A DNA stretch of 14,383 bases from an uncultured Gemmatimonadota bacterium (lineage in GTDB: Bacteria; Gemmatimonadota; Gemmatimonadetes; Gemmatimonadales; GWC2-71-9): positions 1 to 14,383 of the forward strand of contig CAMLLJ010000045.1 of assembly GCA_946480845.1 (NCBI GenBank), in the 5' to 3' direction. The translations under genes and the position numbers were made by a program. Positions 7,446 to 14,309 of this stretch are shown piece by piece; within the stretch, counting starts at the first letter, position 1, and each line of letters starts with the position of its first letter. The notes beneath the pieces are model-generated. The model saw only the letters and a program-made list of their open reading frames with translations, was not told the DNA's origin and did not search any database.

Positions 7446-7519
7446 CCCCACCCCCCATCATCTTCCCACCGTCCACCCTCCACCCTCCATCCTCCGCCCT
7501 CCGCGTCTCCGCGTCTCCG
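7446..7519. repeat. C-rich/G-rich low-complexity tract upstream of the glycan operon
   Basis: The plus strand shows many short C runs and repeats (CCACCCTCCACCCTCCATCC, then two copies of CGCGTCTC). On the minus strand this is a G-rich run with GGG tracts at 7483-7485, 7476-7478, 7465-7467, 7451-7456 and 7446-7449, spaced so that a G-quadruplex could form. It lies between the lipoprotein terminator and the first glycosyltransferase start, so it is in the operon's promoter or leader region. A TTGTTG/GAATTT pair with 18-bp spacing (7439-7410, minus strand) is a weak promoter candidate. Frames across it give Gly/Arg/Trp-rich nonsense and I do not count it as coding. Confidence 0.55.
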
Positions 7520-7533
7520 CGCCCGAACAAGAA

Positions 7534-7559
7534 AAGGCCCGCACGCCAGTGCGGGCCTT
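7534..7559 (-). terminator. Rho-independent terminator of the DUF4397 lipoprotein gene
   Basis: A perfect 11-bp stem (AAGGCCCGCAC / GTGCGGGCCTT) closes a 4-base loop. On the minus strand it is followed by TTCTTGTTC, a moderately U-rich tail. It begins 26 bases after the lipoprotein stop codon and ends well before the glycosyltransferase start, so it separates two transcription units on the same strand. The plus-strand side is also pyrimidine-rich (CCTTTTCCTCTT), but no plus-strand gene ends here. Confidence 0.85.
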
Positions 7560-7584
7560 CCTTTTCCTCTTACCCCCGCTGGAC

Positions 7585-8403
7585 CTAGTTCGAAGGCGAC
7601 TTCTCAGTCCGATTGTCCGGCACCGCGTCATCGGCATCCGGATCGCGCGCCACCTGGTCCTTGACCTGGATGACCTCGACCTTGTTCGGCGTGCCGGCGA
7701 TCACGAAGGTGTAGGTCCCGCCCGCCTCGAGGTTCACGCCGGAGATGGTCGCCAGCGGCGACTTCCGGTCCTCGGTGCGCACCTCGAGCGTCCCGCTCCA
7801 CGGGTCTTCCTCGTTCCAGCCCGCTTCCATCTTGAAGTTGATGCCGTCCACCAGCGCGTTCTCGCTGCCGCGCGGGAAGACGCTGATCTCGTCATCGAGC
7901 CCCGCCACCGCGTTTACGAAGCGCACCCGCGCCTTGCCGCTGGTGATCGGCTTGAGCTCGTCGTCGAGCACCCGGAGCTCGCCGAAGCTGTCGGCGTCGT
8001 CGTCGGTGTCGGCGATCGCCACGATGGTATAGTGGCCGCCGTTGGAGAGCTTCTCGCGGTTCTCGGCGAGGGTGTTGTCCTGCACGTTGGCGCCCGGCTT
8101 CACCACGCGGAAGCCGAAGTAGTCGTCCGGCATCTCCTTGAAGTCGGTCACCGACTTGTAGGCGACGTTGGCAAAGGCGAGCGAATCGCCCGCGTAGATG
8201 CTCGTCGTCTGGTTCGGGATCGCGTTCACCACGCGCACCAGCGCGTTGTCGCGCTCCTCGACCGCTTCCGCGGTCGGCGTGGTGGAGGTGCCTTCGTTCG
8301 TCGTCGTGGTCACGGCGCCGGTGTCGCGCGTCTCGTTGCACGCCGCCGCCAGGAGGAGTGCCCCGCTCGCCACCAGGCCCTTGAGGAGTTTCGCGTTGCG
8401 CAT
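7585..8403 (-). CDS. Lipoprotein with two DUF4397-like halves
   Basis: This 272-residue protein has a lipoprotein signal: basic start MRNAKLLKG, a hydrophobic stretch, then the lipobox LLAAAC with Cys22. A Thr-rich low-complexity linker (~28-46) follows. Two related halves then begin at ALVRVVNAIPNQTTSIYAGD (~54) and ARVRFVNAVAGLDDEISVF (~158). Each has the RV-V/F-NA opening typical of DUF4397, a beta-sandwich-like domain of secreted proteins with no assigned enzymatic activity. The first half ends with YTIVAIADTDDDAD (125-138) and the second with YTFVIAGT (231-238), strands usual for this family. The acidic DTDDDAD loop might bind calcium, but that is speculative. The C-terminal tail is hydrophilic. 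A GAGAGG ribosome binding site precedes the ATG. It has its own terminator and appears monocistronic. Likely site: periplasmic face of the inner or outer membrane. Role unknown. Confidence 0.85.
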   Translation of the reverse strand: MRNAKLLKGLVASGALLLAAACNETRDTGAVTTTTNEGTSTTPTAEAVEERDNALVRVVNAIPNQTTSIYAGDSLAFANVAYKSVTDFKEMPDDYFGFRVVKPGANVQDNTLAENREKLSNGGHYTIVAIADTDDDADSFGELRVLDDELKPITSGKARVRFVNAVAGLDDEISVFPRGSENALVDGINFKMEAGWNEEDPWSGTLEVRTEDRKSPLATISGVNLEAGGTYTFVIAGTPNKVEVIQVKDQVARDPDADDAVPDNRTEKSPSN

Positions 8404-8474
8404 TGAATGCCTCTCGTCGAAGAGTCGTTACTGCCCGAACGGCAAAACGATAGCGCATTGTGGCGCGCCGCTCT

Positions 8475-8488
8475 GTGACCCGAGTCAC
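8475..8488. promoter_or_regulatory. Small palindrome in the divergent intergenic region, possible operator
   Basis: GTGAC-CCGA-GTCAC is a perfect 5-bp inverted repeat with a 4-bp spacer. It sits in the 215-bp region between the lipoprotein gene (minus) and oligopeptidase B (plus), 72 bases upstream of the lipoprotein start. Its size and position would suit a dimeric regulator. No convincing -35/-10 pair stands out on either strand: TTGACG at 8527-8532 lacks a -10 box at the right distance. A palindrome this short can arise by chance, and no regulator is encoded nearby. Confidence 0.25.
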
Positions 8489-8618
8489 CCCGATGCCTGG
8501 CTCATAACCCACTGTTAAACAAGGACTTGACGTTTTGGCCCCAGCCCCCCTTTTCCTGCCTTGACTCTCCCCCGCCCACCCCCTTGATTGCCTCGCCGGC
8601 CGGACCCTCAGCACCTGG

Positions 8619-10781
8619 ATGTGCCCGAACATGTCGCTACCGTACCCCGTTCCCCGCCCCCTCGAATCCCCGCGCCCGGCCGGCGGGCCGCCCGTGGCCC
8701 AGGCCGACCCCCGGCGGCTCATCGCCCACGGGGACATCCGGCCGGACCCCTGGTTCTGGCTCCGGAACCGGGAGGATCCTGCCGTCCTGGCCTATCTGGA
8801 GGCGGAAAACGCCTGGACCCGCGCGGAGATGGCCGGAACCGAGGGCCTGCAGGAGGCGCTGTACCGGGAGATGGTGGGCCGGCTCCAGGAGACCGACCTC
8901 ACGGTCCCCGAGCGGGTGGACGACTGGTGGTACTACGCCCGCACCGAGGAAGGCCGCCAGTACCCGATCCACTGCCGCCGGCACCTGTCGGCGGACGGGC
9001 CGGAATACGTCCTGCTCGACCTGAACGAGCTGGCCGCCGGGCACGACTACTTCCGACTGGGCGCCTTCCGCCCGAGCCCCGACCACCGTTTCCTGGCGTA
9101 CGCCGTGGACACCAACGGCGACGAGCGCTACACCCTCGTCGTCAAGGACCTCGAGACCGGCGCGCTCCTCCCCGACCGGATCGAGGAGGTCACCTACGGC
9201 GTCGAGTGGAGCGAGGACGGCCGGACGCTCTTCTATCTCACCATGGACCCCGCCTCGCGCCCGTGGCGGCTGCACCGGCACGAGATGGGGAGCACCCGCC
9301 GCGACGAGCTGGTCTACCAGGAGGATGACGGCACCTTCATCCTCTCGCTCGCCAAGACCCGGAGCCGGCGCTGGCTGCTGCTCGAGTCGGCCAGCCACTC
9401 GAGCTCCGAGGTCCGCCTGCTCGACGCCGAGCGCCCGCACGATCCGCCGCGGCTGCTGGTGCCGCGGGAGCCGGGGGTGGAGTACGCGGTCGAGCACCAC
9501 GAGGACCGGCTCTTCGTCCTCACCAACGACGGCGCCGTCAACTTCCGGCTGGTGGAAGTTCCGGTCGAGGCGCCGGGCCGCGAGTCGTGGCGTGAGGTGC
9601 TGCCGCACCGCGAGTCGGTGAAGCTCGACGGCGCCGACGCCTTCCGCGATCACCTGGTGATCTACGAGCGCGAGGCCGCCACCCCGCAGGTCCGCATCCG
9701 CGACCTCCGCACCGGTGAGGAGCACCGCATTGCCTTCCCCGAGGAGGTGTACACGGTGCAGCCGGCGCGGAACCCGGAGTTCGACACCACGGTCCTGCGC
9801 TTCTACTACACCTCGCCGGTGACGCCGCTGTCGGTGATCGATTACGACATGGACGCGCGCACCTGGACCCTGCAGAAGCGCCAGCCGGTCCTGGGCTACG
9901 ACGAGACGCTCTACCGCGCCGAGCGGGTCTTCGCCACGGCGGCCGACGGGACGCGCATTCCGGTCTCGCTGGTGTACCGCGAGCCGCTCGCGCTCGACGG
10001 CTCCCGGCCCATGCTGCTCAACGGCTACGGGTCCTACGGGTCCAACTACGATCCCGCCTTCTCGTCGGCGGCGGTGAGCCTGCTCGACCGCGGCTTCGTG
10101 GTGGCCATCGCGCACGTGCGCGGCGGCGAGGAGCTGGGCCGGCCCTGGTACGAGGACGGCAAGCTGCTCCGGAAGCGCAACACCTTCACCGACTTCATCT
10201 CGGCCGCGGAGCACCTGGTCGCCGCGGGCTACACCGCGCCGGACCGCCTCGCCATCAGCGGCGGGAGCGCCGGCGGGCTGCTGATGGGCGCCGTGGTCAA
10301 CATGCGCCCCGACCTCTTCGCCGCGGTGGTGGCGGAGGTGCCGTTCGTGGACGTGGTCACCACGATGCTCGATGCCTCGATCCCGCTCACGGTGATCGAG
10401 TATGAGGAATGGGGGAACCCCAACGACCCGGCGTACTACGAGTACATGAAGTCGTATTCGCCGTACGACAACGTCGCGGCGCAGCCCTACCCGCCGATGC
10501 TGGTCACGGCGGGCCTCAACGACCCGAGAGTGGCCTACTGGGAGCCGGCCAAGTGGGTGGCCAAGCTGCGGGCCACGAAGACGGATACCAACCGGCTGCT
10601 GCTCAAGACCAACATGGGCGCGGGGCACAGCGGGGCGTCGGGAAGGTACGACGTGCTGCGGGAGGTGGCGTTCAAGTATGCGTTCGTGGTGGATGCGCTG
10701 CGGGGTGCCGTGCCGGACACCGGGGTCATCCCGAGCCACGGGGTCATCCCGAGCGAAGCGAGGGATCTGCCTGACGCGTAG
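8619..10781 (+). CDS. ptrB: Oligopeptidase B (S9A prolyl oligopeptidase family)
   Basis: This 720-residue cytoplasmic serine peptidase cuts short peptides after Lys or Arg. The N-terminal region (~1-70) has the family motif DPWFWLRNREDPAVLAYLEAEN. A beta-propeller region (~75-430) follows, then the alpha/beta-hydrolase domain. The catalytic triad is visible: Ser550 in SGGSAGG, Asp635 in GLNDPRV and His670 in GAGHSG. The blocks FVDVVTTMLDASIPL, YEEWGNP and KSYSPYDNV are characteristic of oligopeptidase B and separate it from prolyl endopeptidase. No signal peptide is seen. The start may be the ATG at 8619 or the one at 8631; neither has a clear RBS. The native protein probably ends near residue 700. 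The last ~19 residues (GVIPSHGVIPSEARDLPDA) are read from an intergenic repeat, and the TAG lies in that repeat's spacer. The gene stands alone, with no partner in the window. Confidence 0.95.
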   Translation: MCPNMSLPYPVPRPLESPRPAGGPPVAQADPRRLIAHGDIRPDPWFWLRNREDPAVLAYLEAENAWTRAEMAGTEGLQEALYREMVGRLQETDLTVPERVDDWWYYARTEEGRQYPIHCRRHLSADGPEYVLLDLNELAAGHDYFRLGAFRPSPDHRFLAYAVDTNGDERYTLVVKDLETGALLPDRIEEVTYGVEWSEDGRTLFYLTMDPASRPWRLHRHEMGSTRRDELVYQEDDGTFILSLAKTRSRRWLLLESASHSSSEVRLLDAERPHDPPRLLVPREPGVEYAVEHHEDRLFVLTNDGAVNFRLVEVPVEAPGRESWREVLPHRESVKLDGADAFRDHLVIYEREAATPQVRIRDLRTGEEHRIAFPEEVYTVQPARNPEFDTTVLRFYYTSPVTPLSVIDYDMDARTWTLQKRQPVLGYDETLYRAERVFATAADGTRIPVSLVYREPLALDGSRPMLLNGYGSYGSNYDPAFSSAAVSLLDRGFVVAIAHVRGGEELGRPWYEDGKLLRKRNTFTDFISAAEHLVAAGYTAPDRLAISGGSAGGLLMGAVVNMRPDLFAAVVAEVPFVDVVTTMLDASIPLTVIEYEEWGNPNDPAYYEYMKSYSPYDNVAAQPYPPMLVTAGLNDPRVAYWEPAKWVAKLRATKTDTNRLLLKTNMGAGHSGASGRYDVLREVAFKYAFVVDALRGAVPDTGVIPSHGVIPSEARDLPDA

Positions 10782-10828
10782 TTCGAACCCCGGGTGAGCA
10801 GATCCCTCGCCTTCGGCTCGGGATGACC
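10742..10828. repeat. 87-bp inverted-arm repeat element, copy A
   Basis: A left arm GGTCATCCCGAGCGAAG... (10742-10770, ending GAGGGATCTGC), a 27-base spacer and a right arm GCAGATCCCTCGCC...GGGATGACC (10798-10828). The right arm is the reverse complement of the left with two extra bases. The spacer has the palindromic core GTTCGAAC. The RNA would fold into a long hairpin. Partial arms flank it: GGTCATCCCGAGCCACG at 10724-10740 in direct orientation and GTGCCTTCGGCTCGGGATGAC, near-complete, at about 10832-10851 in inverted orientation. The left arm overlaps the 3' end of ptrB and supplies its last codons. It may be a non-autonomous mobile element or REP-like sequence, and could act as a terminator for ptrB; no transposase is present. 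Confidence 0.85.
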
Positions 10829-10856
10829 CCCGTGCCTTCGGCTCGGGATGACTCCG

Positions 10857-11042
10857 CTAGTAGCTGTTCACCCCCGCCGCATTCAGCTCGTTCTTGCTCC
10901 CGTTGAACGTGTTCCCGATCGCCGTCCGCATCAGCACGAGGATGCCGATCAGGCCGATGGCCACCATCGCGATGATGATGGCGTACTCCACCAGTCCCTG
11001 GCCGGCGTCGTCGCCGGCAAAGCGGCCGAGCAGCGTGCGCAT
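10857..11042 (-). CDS. Flp-type (type IVb) pilin subunit
   Basis: This 61-residue protein has the Flp/Fap layout: a short polar leader (MRTLLGRFAGDDAG), then QGLVEYAIIIAMVAIGLIGILVLM, the conserved hydrophobic segment that forms the pilus core, and a short polar C-terminus. Cleavage by a prepilin peptidase after Gly14 would place Glu19 at +5 and Tyr20 at +6, as expected for the family. GGAG lies four bases before the ATG. The product would be the major subunit of a Tad-type adhesion pilus. No Tad assembly genes (ATPase, prepilin peptidase, secretin) are in the window, so this is an orphan pilin or lies away from the main tad cluster. It is convergent with ptrB and divergent from the kinase gene. 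Repeat elements lie within 30 bases of its stop and about 90 bases before its start. Confidence 0.92.
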   Translation of the reverse strand: MRTLLGRFAGDDAGQGLVEYAIIIAMVAIGLIGILVLMRTAIGNTFNGSKNELNAAGVNSY

Positions 11043-11133
11043 GTCGCTCCGGGGTGAGGGTGAACGTCACCGGTCCGAGTGCCATCCTGTGCCGCTGCCG
11101 CTGCATGTAGGGGGAGTCAGGGATAATGTACCC

Positions 11134-11219
11134 GGTCATCCCGAGCGAAGCGAGGGATCTGCTCACCGGGAGTTCGAACCACGCGTCGAGCAGATCCCTC
11201 GCCTTCGGCTCGGGATGAC
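11134..11219. repeat. 86-bp inverted-arm repeat element, copy B
   Basis: The left arm (11134-11162) is identical to the left arm of copy A over 29 bases. The right arm (11190-11219) matches copy A's right arm. The 27-base spacer is, as its reverse complement, the same as copy A's spacer with about five mismatches, so copy B lies in the opposite orientation although its arms look alike. It sits in the 238-bp region between the pilin start and the kinase start, where promoters for both genes are expected, and may shape their transcription or mRNA ends. Just left of it, 11122-11127 on the plus strand (GATAAT) resembles a -10 box, without a clear -35. Confidence 0.85.
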
Positions 11220-11280
11220 TCCGCCCTACCGCACGACCGGCTCCACCCCCATCTTGCACCTGTCCCCTCAATCGAGCCTG

Positions 11281-14200
11281 ATGCCCACCTCGGCACGCGA
11301 ATGCCCGTCCTGCCGCGCGTCCCTCCCGCCGGAGGCGCACTTCTGCCTCAACTGCGGGACGCCGACGCCCACCGAGCCGGGCGTGCCGCCGCGCACCATG
11401 CCCACCGGCGCGATCGAGGTCGCCCACGTGCGGAAGGTGCTGGCCGAGCGGTACCGGATCGAGCGGGTGATCGGCGAAGGCGGGATGGCGACGGTCTACC
11501 TTGCGGAGGACCTGAAGCACCACCGCCAGGTGGCGGTGAAGGTGATGCGGCCCGAGCTCGCCGCGACGCTGGGCGCCGACCGCTTCCTTCGTGAAGTCGA
11601 GATCGCGGCGCGGCTGAACCATCCGCACATCCTTCCCATGCACGACTCCGGTCAGGCATCGCTCCCCCGCGACCCGACCGCCCCGACCGTCCCGACCGCC
11701 CCGACCGTCCTGTACTACGTCATGCCCTACGTCGAAGGCGAGTCGCTCGCCGCGCGGGTGGCGCGCGAGGGGCCGCTGCAGGTGCCGGATGCGCTGCGCA
11801 TCGCCCACGAAGTCGCCGACGCGCTCGCCTACGCGCACCGGCGCGGGGTGGTCCACCGGGACGTGAAGCCCGCCAACATCCTGCTCAGCGAGGGGCATGC
11901 GCTGGTCGCCGACTTCGGGATCGCCCGCGCGGCGGGCGGCGACGCGAACGTCATCACCCAGACCGGCCTCGCCATCGGCACGCCGCAGTACATGAGCCCC
12001 GAGCAGGCCACCGGCGACAAGGGCGTGGACGCCCGGACCGACGTCTATGCCCTGGGCGCCGTGCTCTACGAGATGCTGACCGGCGAGCCGCCGTTCACGG
12101 GCCGGACACCGCAGGCGGTGGTGGCCCGCAGCCTGACCGAGCGGCCCCGGCCCGTCGCCTCCTCGCGCGAAGGCCTGCCGCCCGGCCTCGATGCGCTGGT
12201 GGCCCGCACCCTCGCCAAGGCCCCCGCCGACCGGCCGGCCACCGCCGCGGCACTCGCGGCCGAGCTGCAGGAGATCGAGACCGGCGCGCGTTCCGGCAGC
12301 TACGCGCCGCCGCAGGCGGGGATGGCTGCCGAGCCGCCCGAGTCCGGCGGCGGGAAGATCTGGGCCGTCTTCGGCGCCGTGGCCATGCTGGCGCTCACGG
12401 TCGTGGCCTTCCTGGCCGGGCGCTGGGGGCTGCCGGCGTGGGTGCTTGGGGTGAGCATCGCGCTTCTCGCCGGCGGCGCGGCGATGCTCGCGCTCACGGC
12501 GCGCGCGGAGCGGGCGCGGACCCGCGGTGCGGTCGTGTCGGGGATGGGCCGCTTCCTCACCTGGCGGAACGCCGGGCTCGGCGGCATCGCGGCGGTGGTG
12601 CTCTGGGCCGGCGTCGCCTCGGTGGCGAGCGCCCGCCTGACCTCGCGCGGCCCGGACGAGCCCGCGGCCGCCGCGGCCGCGACGGGGACGCGGGTCGCCG
12701 TCCTCCCCTTCCAGAACCAGGGGGACACCACCGACAACTACATCGTGGACGGGATCACCGACGAGGTCCGCGGCAAGCTGGCGCGGGTGCGCGGCCTCAC
12801 GGTCATCGGGTCGGGGAGCGCGGCGCAGTACCGCGGCACGTCGCTGCCGGCGCGGGAAGTGGCGCGCCAGCTGGGCGCGGAATACGTGCTGCTCGGCCGG
12901 GTGCGCTGGGCCGGCGCCGAAGGCGCGCGCCGGGTCCAGGTGGTGCCCGAGCTGGTGAGCGCGTCCACCGGTGCCACGACCTGGCAGCAGTCGTTCGAGG
13001 CGGAGCTCACCGACGTCTTCGAGGTGCAGTCGCAGATCGCCGCGCGCGTCGCGGGCGCGCTGGGGACCCAGCTGGGGTCCCAGGAGACCCGCGAGATCGC
13101 CCGGCAGTCCACCACCAGCCCGGCCGCGTGGGATGCGTTCGTCAAGGGCCGGGCCATCACGGCCGTCGATCCGGTGGCGCGCCGCGAGGCGGCGATCCAC
13201 TTCGAGCAGGCGGTCGCCATCGACGCCTCCTTCGCCGAGGCGTGGGGGCTGCTGTCGTTCTCGCTGCAGCGGGTGTTCATCAACGGCGCGCGGGAGCCCG
13301 CCGTGGCCGCCCGGTCCAGGGAGGCCTTCGAGCGCGCCATCGCGGCGGACGCCGAGAACGCCATCGGGCATGCCGCGGCTGCCGGGTATTACACCAACAT
13401 CGTCCCCGATCTCGCGCGCGCCGACAACCACCTGGCCACCGCGCTCCGCCTCGCCCCCACCGATCCGGACGTGCTCTCGGCGGCGGGGCGCGCGGACCTC
13501 ACCGCGGGACGGCTCGACAGCGCCGTGGAGCGGCTCCAGCGCGCCCGCGAGCTCGATCCGCGGTCGGTCGCGATCATGAACGAGCTGCAGCGCGGGCTCC
13601 TCGCGGCGGGCCGGTACCAGGAGGCGGTGGAAGTGGGCGACGCCGCGATCGCGCTCTCGCCCGCCGATCCCGGCGTGTACGAGTGGCTGGCCATGGCGCA
13701 CGTCGCGCGGGGCGACCTCGCCGCGGCACAGGGCGCGGCGCGCCGCGCGCTGACCAACGGCATCTCGCCGCCGGCGATCGCCGCCTACTTCGCCGGGTAC
13801 TTCGAGATGAGCTGGCTGCTCGACCCGGAGACGCTGGCGCTGGTCGGCCGGCTCACGCCCGCCGCGTTCGACAACGACCGGGCCTGGTGGGGACAGGCGC
13901 TGGCGACGATGTACTGGTCCAGCGGCCGCCGCGACCTGGCGCGCGCCTACGCCGACTCGGCGCTGGCCCCGTCGCTGGCTCAGGTCCGCTCCACGCCGGA
14001 GGATCCGTCGGTCGTCATGCTGTATGCGCTGATGCTCTCCTATGCCGGGCGGACCGACGAGGCGCTCGCGGAGGCCCGCCGGGGCATCGCGCTCGTCCCC
14101 GACCGGCGCGGCATCAACCGCGATTACGACCGCCTCCAGCTGATCCGGGTCTACCTGGCCGGCGGCGAGACCGAGGCCGCGATCCCCGAGATCGAGCGGC

Positions 14201-14304
14201 TGCTCGAGCAGCGCGGCATGATCAGCCGGGCCTGGCTGCGGCTCGATCCGCTGTTCGAGCCGCTGCGGGACAATCCGAGGTTCCAGCGGATGGCGGGGAG
14301 CTAG
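11281..14304 (+). CDS. Ser/Thr protein kinase with zinc ribbon, membrane segments, TolB-like domain and TPR region
   Basis: This 1007-residue protein is a receptor-like Hanks kinase. In order: a zinc ribbon (Cys8, Cys11, Cys22, Cys25); a kinase domain (~59-335) with GEGGMATVY glycine loop (65-73), VAVK Lys87, catalytic HRDVKPAN (Asp194), DFG (211-213) and GTPQYMSPEQ; a short linker; hydrophobic segments at ~361-380, 386-406 and 432-450; a TolB/FlgO-like domain (TRVAVLPFQNQ to ~600, with DGITDEVRGKL and LLGRVRW); and TPR-like helical repeats (~611-1000). All key catalytic residues are present, so it should be active. The kinase is cytoplasmic; with an odd number of helices the C-terminal half would be periplasmic and could sense a ligand or partner. 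The ATG at 11281 is chosen because the cysteine motif begins at codon 8 and the upstream frame reads repeat DNA. The RBS is weak. No phosphatase or substrate gene is adjacent. Confidence 0.93.
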   Translation: MPTSARECPSCRASLPPEAHFCLNCGTPTPTEPGVPPRTMPTGAIEVAHVRKVLAERYRIERVIGEGGMATVYLAEDLKHHRQVAVKVMRPELAATLGADRFLREVEIAARLNHPHILPMHDSGQASLPRDPTAPTVPTAPTVLYYVMPYVEGESLAARVAREGPLQVPDALRIAHEVADALAYAHRRGVVHRDVKPANILLSEGHALVADFGIARAAGGDANVITQTGLAIGTPQYMSPEQATGDKGVDARTDVYALGAVLYEMLTGEPPFTGRTPQAVVARSLTERPRPVASSREGLPPGLDALVARTLAKAPADRPATAAALAAELQEIETGARSGSYAPPQAGMAAEPPESGGGKIWAVFGAVAMLALTVVAFLAGRWGLPAWVLGVSIALLAGGAAMLALTARAERARTRGAVVSGMGRFLTWRNAGLGGIAAVVLWAGVASVASARLTSRGPDEPAAAAAATGTRVAVLPFQNQGDTTDNYIVDGITDEVRGKLARVRGLTVIGSGSAAQYRGTSLPAREVARQLGAEYVLLGRVRWAGAEGARRVQVVPELVSASTGATTWQQSFEAELTDVFEVQSQIAARVAGALGTQLGSQETREIARQSTTSPAAWDAFVKGRAITAVDPVARREAAIHFEQAVAIDASFAEAWGLLSFSLQRVFINGAREPAVAARSREAFERAIAADAENAIGHAAAAGYYTNIVPDLARADNHLATALRLAPTDPDVLSAAGRADLTAGRLDSAVERLQRARELDPRSVAIMNELQRGLLAAGRYQEAVEVGDAAIALSPADPGVYEWLAMAHVARGDLAAAQGAARRALTNGISPPAIAAYFAGYFEMSWLLDPETLALVGRLTPAAFDNDRAWWGQALATMYWSSGRRDLARAYADSALAPSLAQVRSTPEDPSVVMLYALMLSYAGRTDEALAEARRGIALVPDRRGINRDYDRLQLIRVYLAGGETEAAIPEIERLLEQRGMISRAWLRLDPLFEPLRDNPRFQRMAGS
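11676..11710 (+). repeat. 18-bp in-frame tandem duplication inside the kinase domain
   Basis: GACCGCCCCGACCGTCCC occurs twice in a row (the second copy is one base short of perfect), encoding Pro-Thr-Ala-Pro-Thr-Val twice (residues 132-143). It falls between the HDSG strand and the LYYVMPY hinge strand of the kinase N-lobe, a loop that tolerates insertions. The repeated unit is itself two 9-base half-units, so it can vary in copy number by slippage without breaking the frame. Confidence 0.8.
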
Positions 14305-14309
14305 TCGAG

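Noticed and set aside
7400..7588. Plus-strand open frames across the C-rich tract and terminator
   Set aside because: The peptides are Pro/Ser/Thr-rich low complexity and run through the terminator hairpin.
8527..8532. TTGACG as a -35 box for ptrB
   Set aside because: No -10-like hexamer is found 16-19 bases downstream; the following DNA is a C-rich run.
8637..10739. A 700-codon minus-strand open frame opposite ptrB
   Set aside because: Antisense shadow of a textbook oligopeptidase B; the composition is His/Arg/Val-rich without motifs.
10781..10790. GTTCGAACC in the repeat spacers, which resembles a tRNA T-loop
   Set aside because: No acceptor, D or anticodon stems can be built around it; the match comes from the palindromic core of the element.
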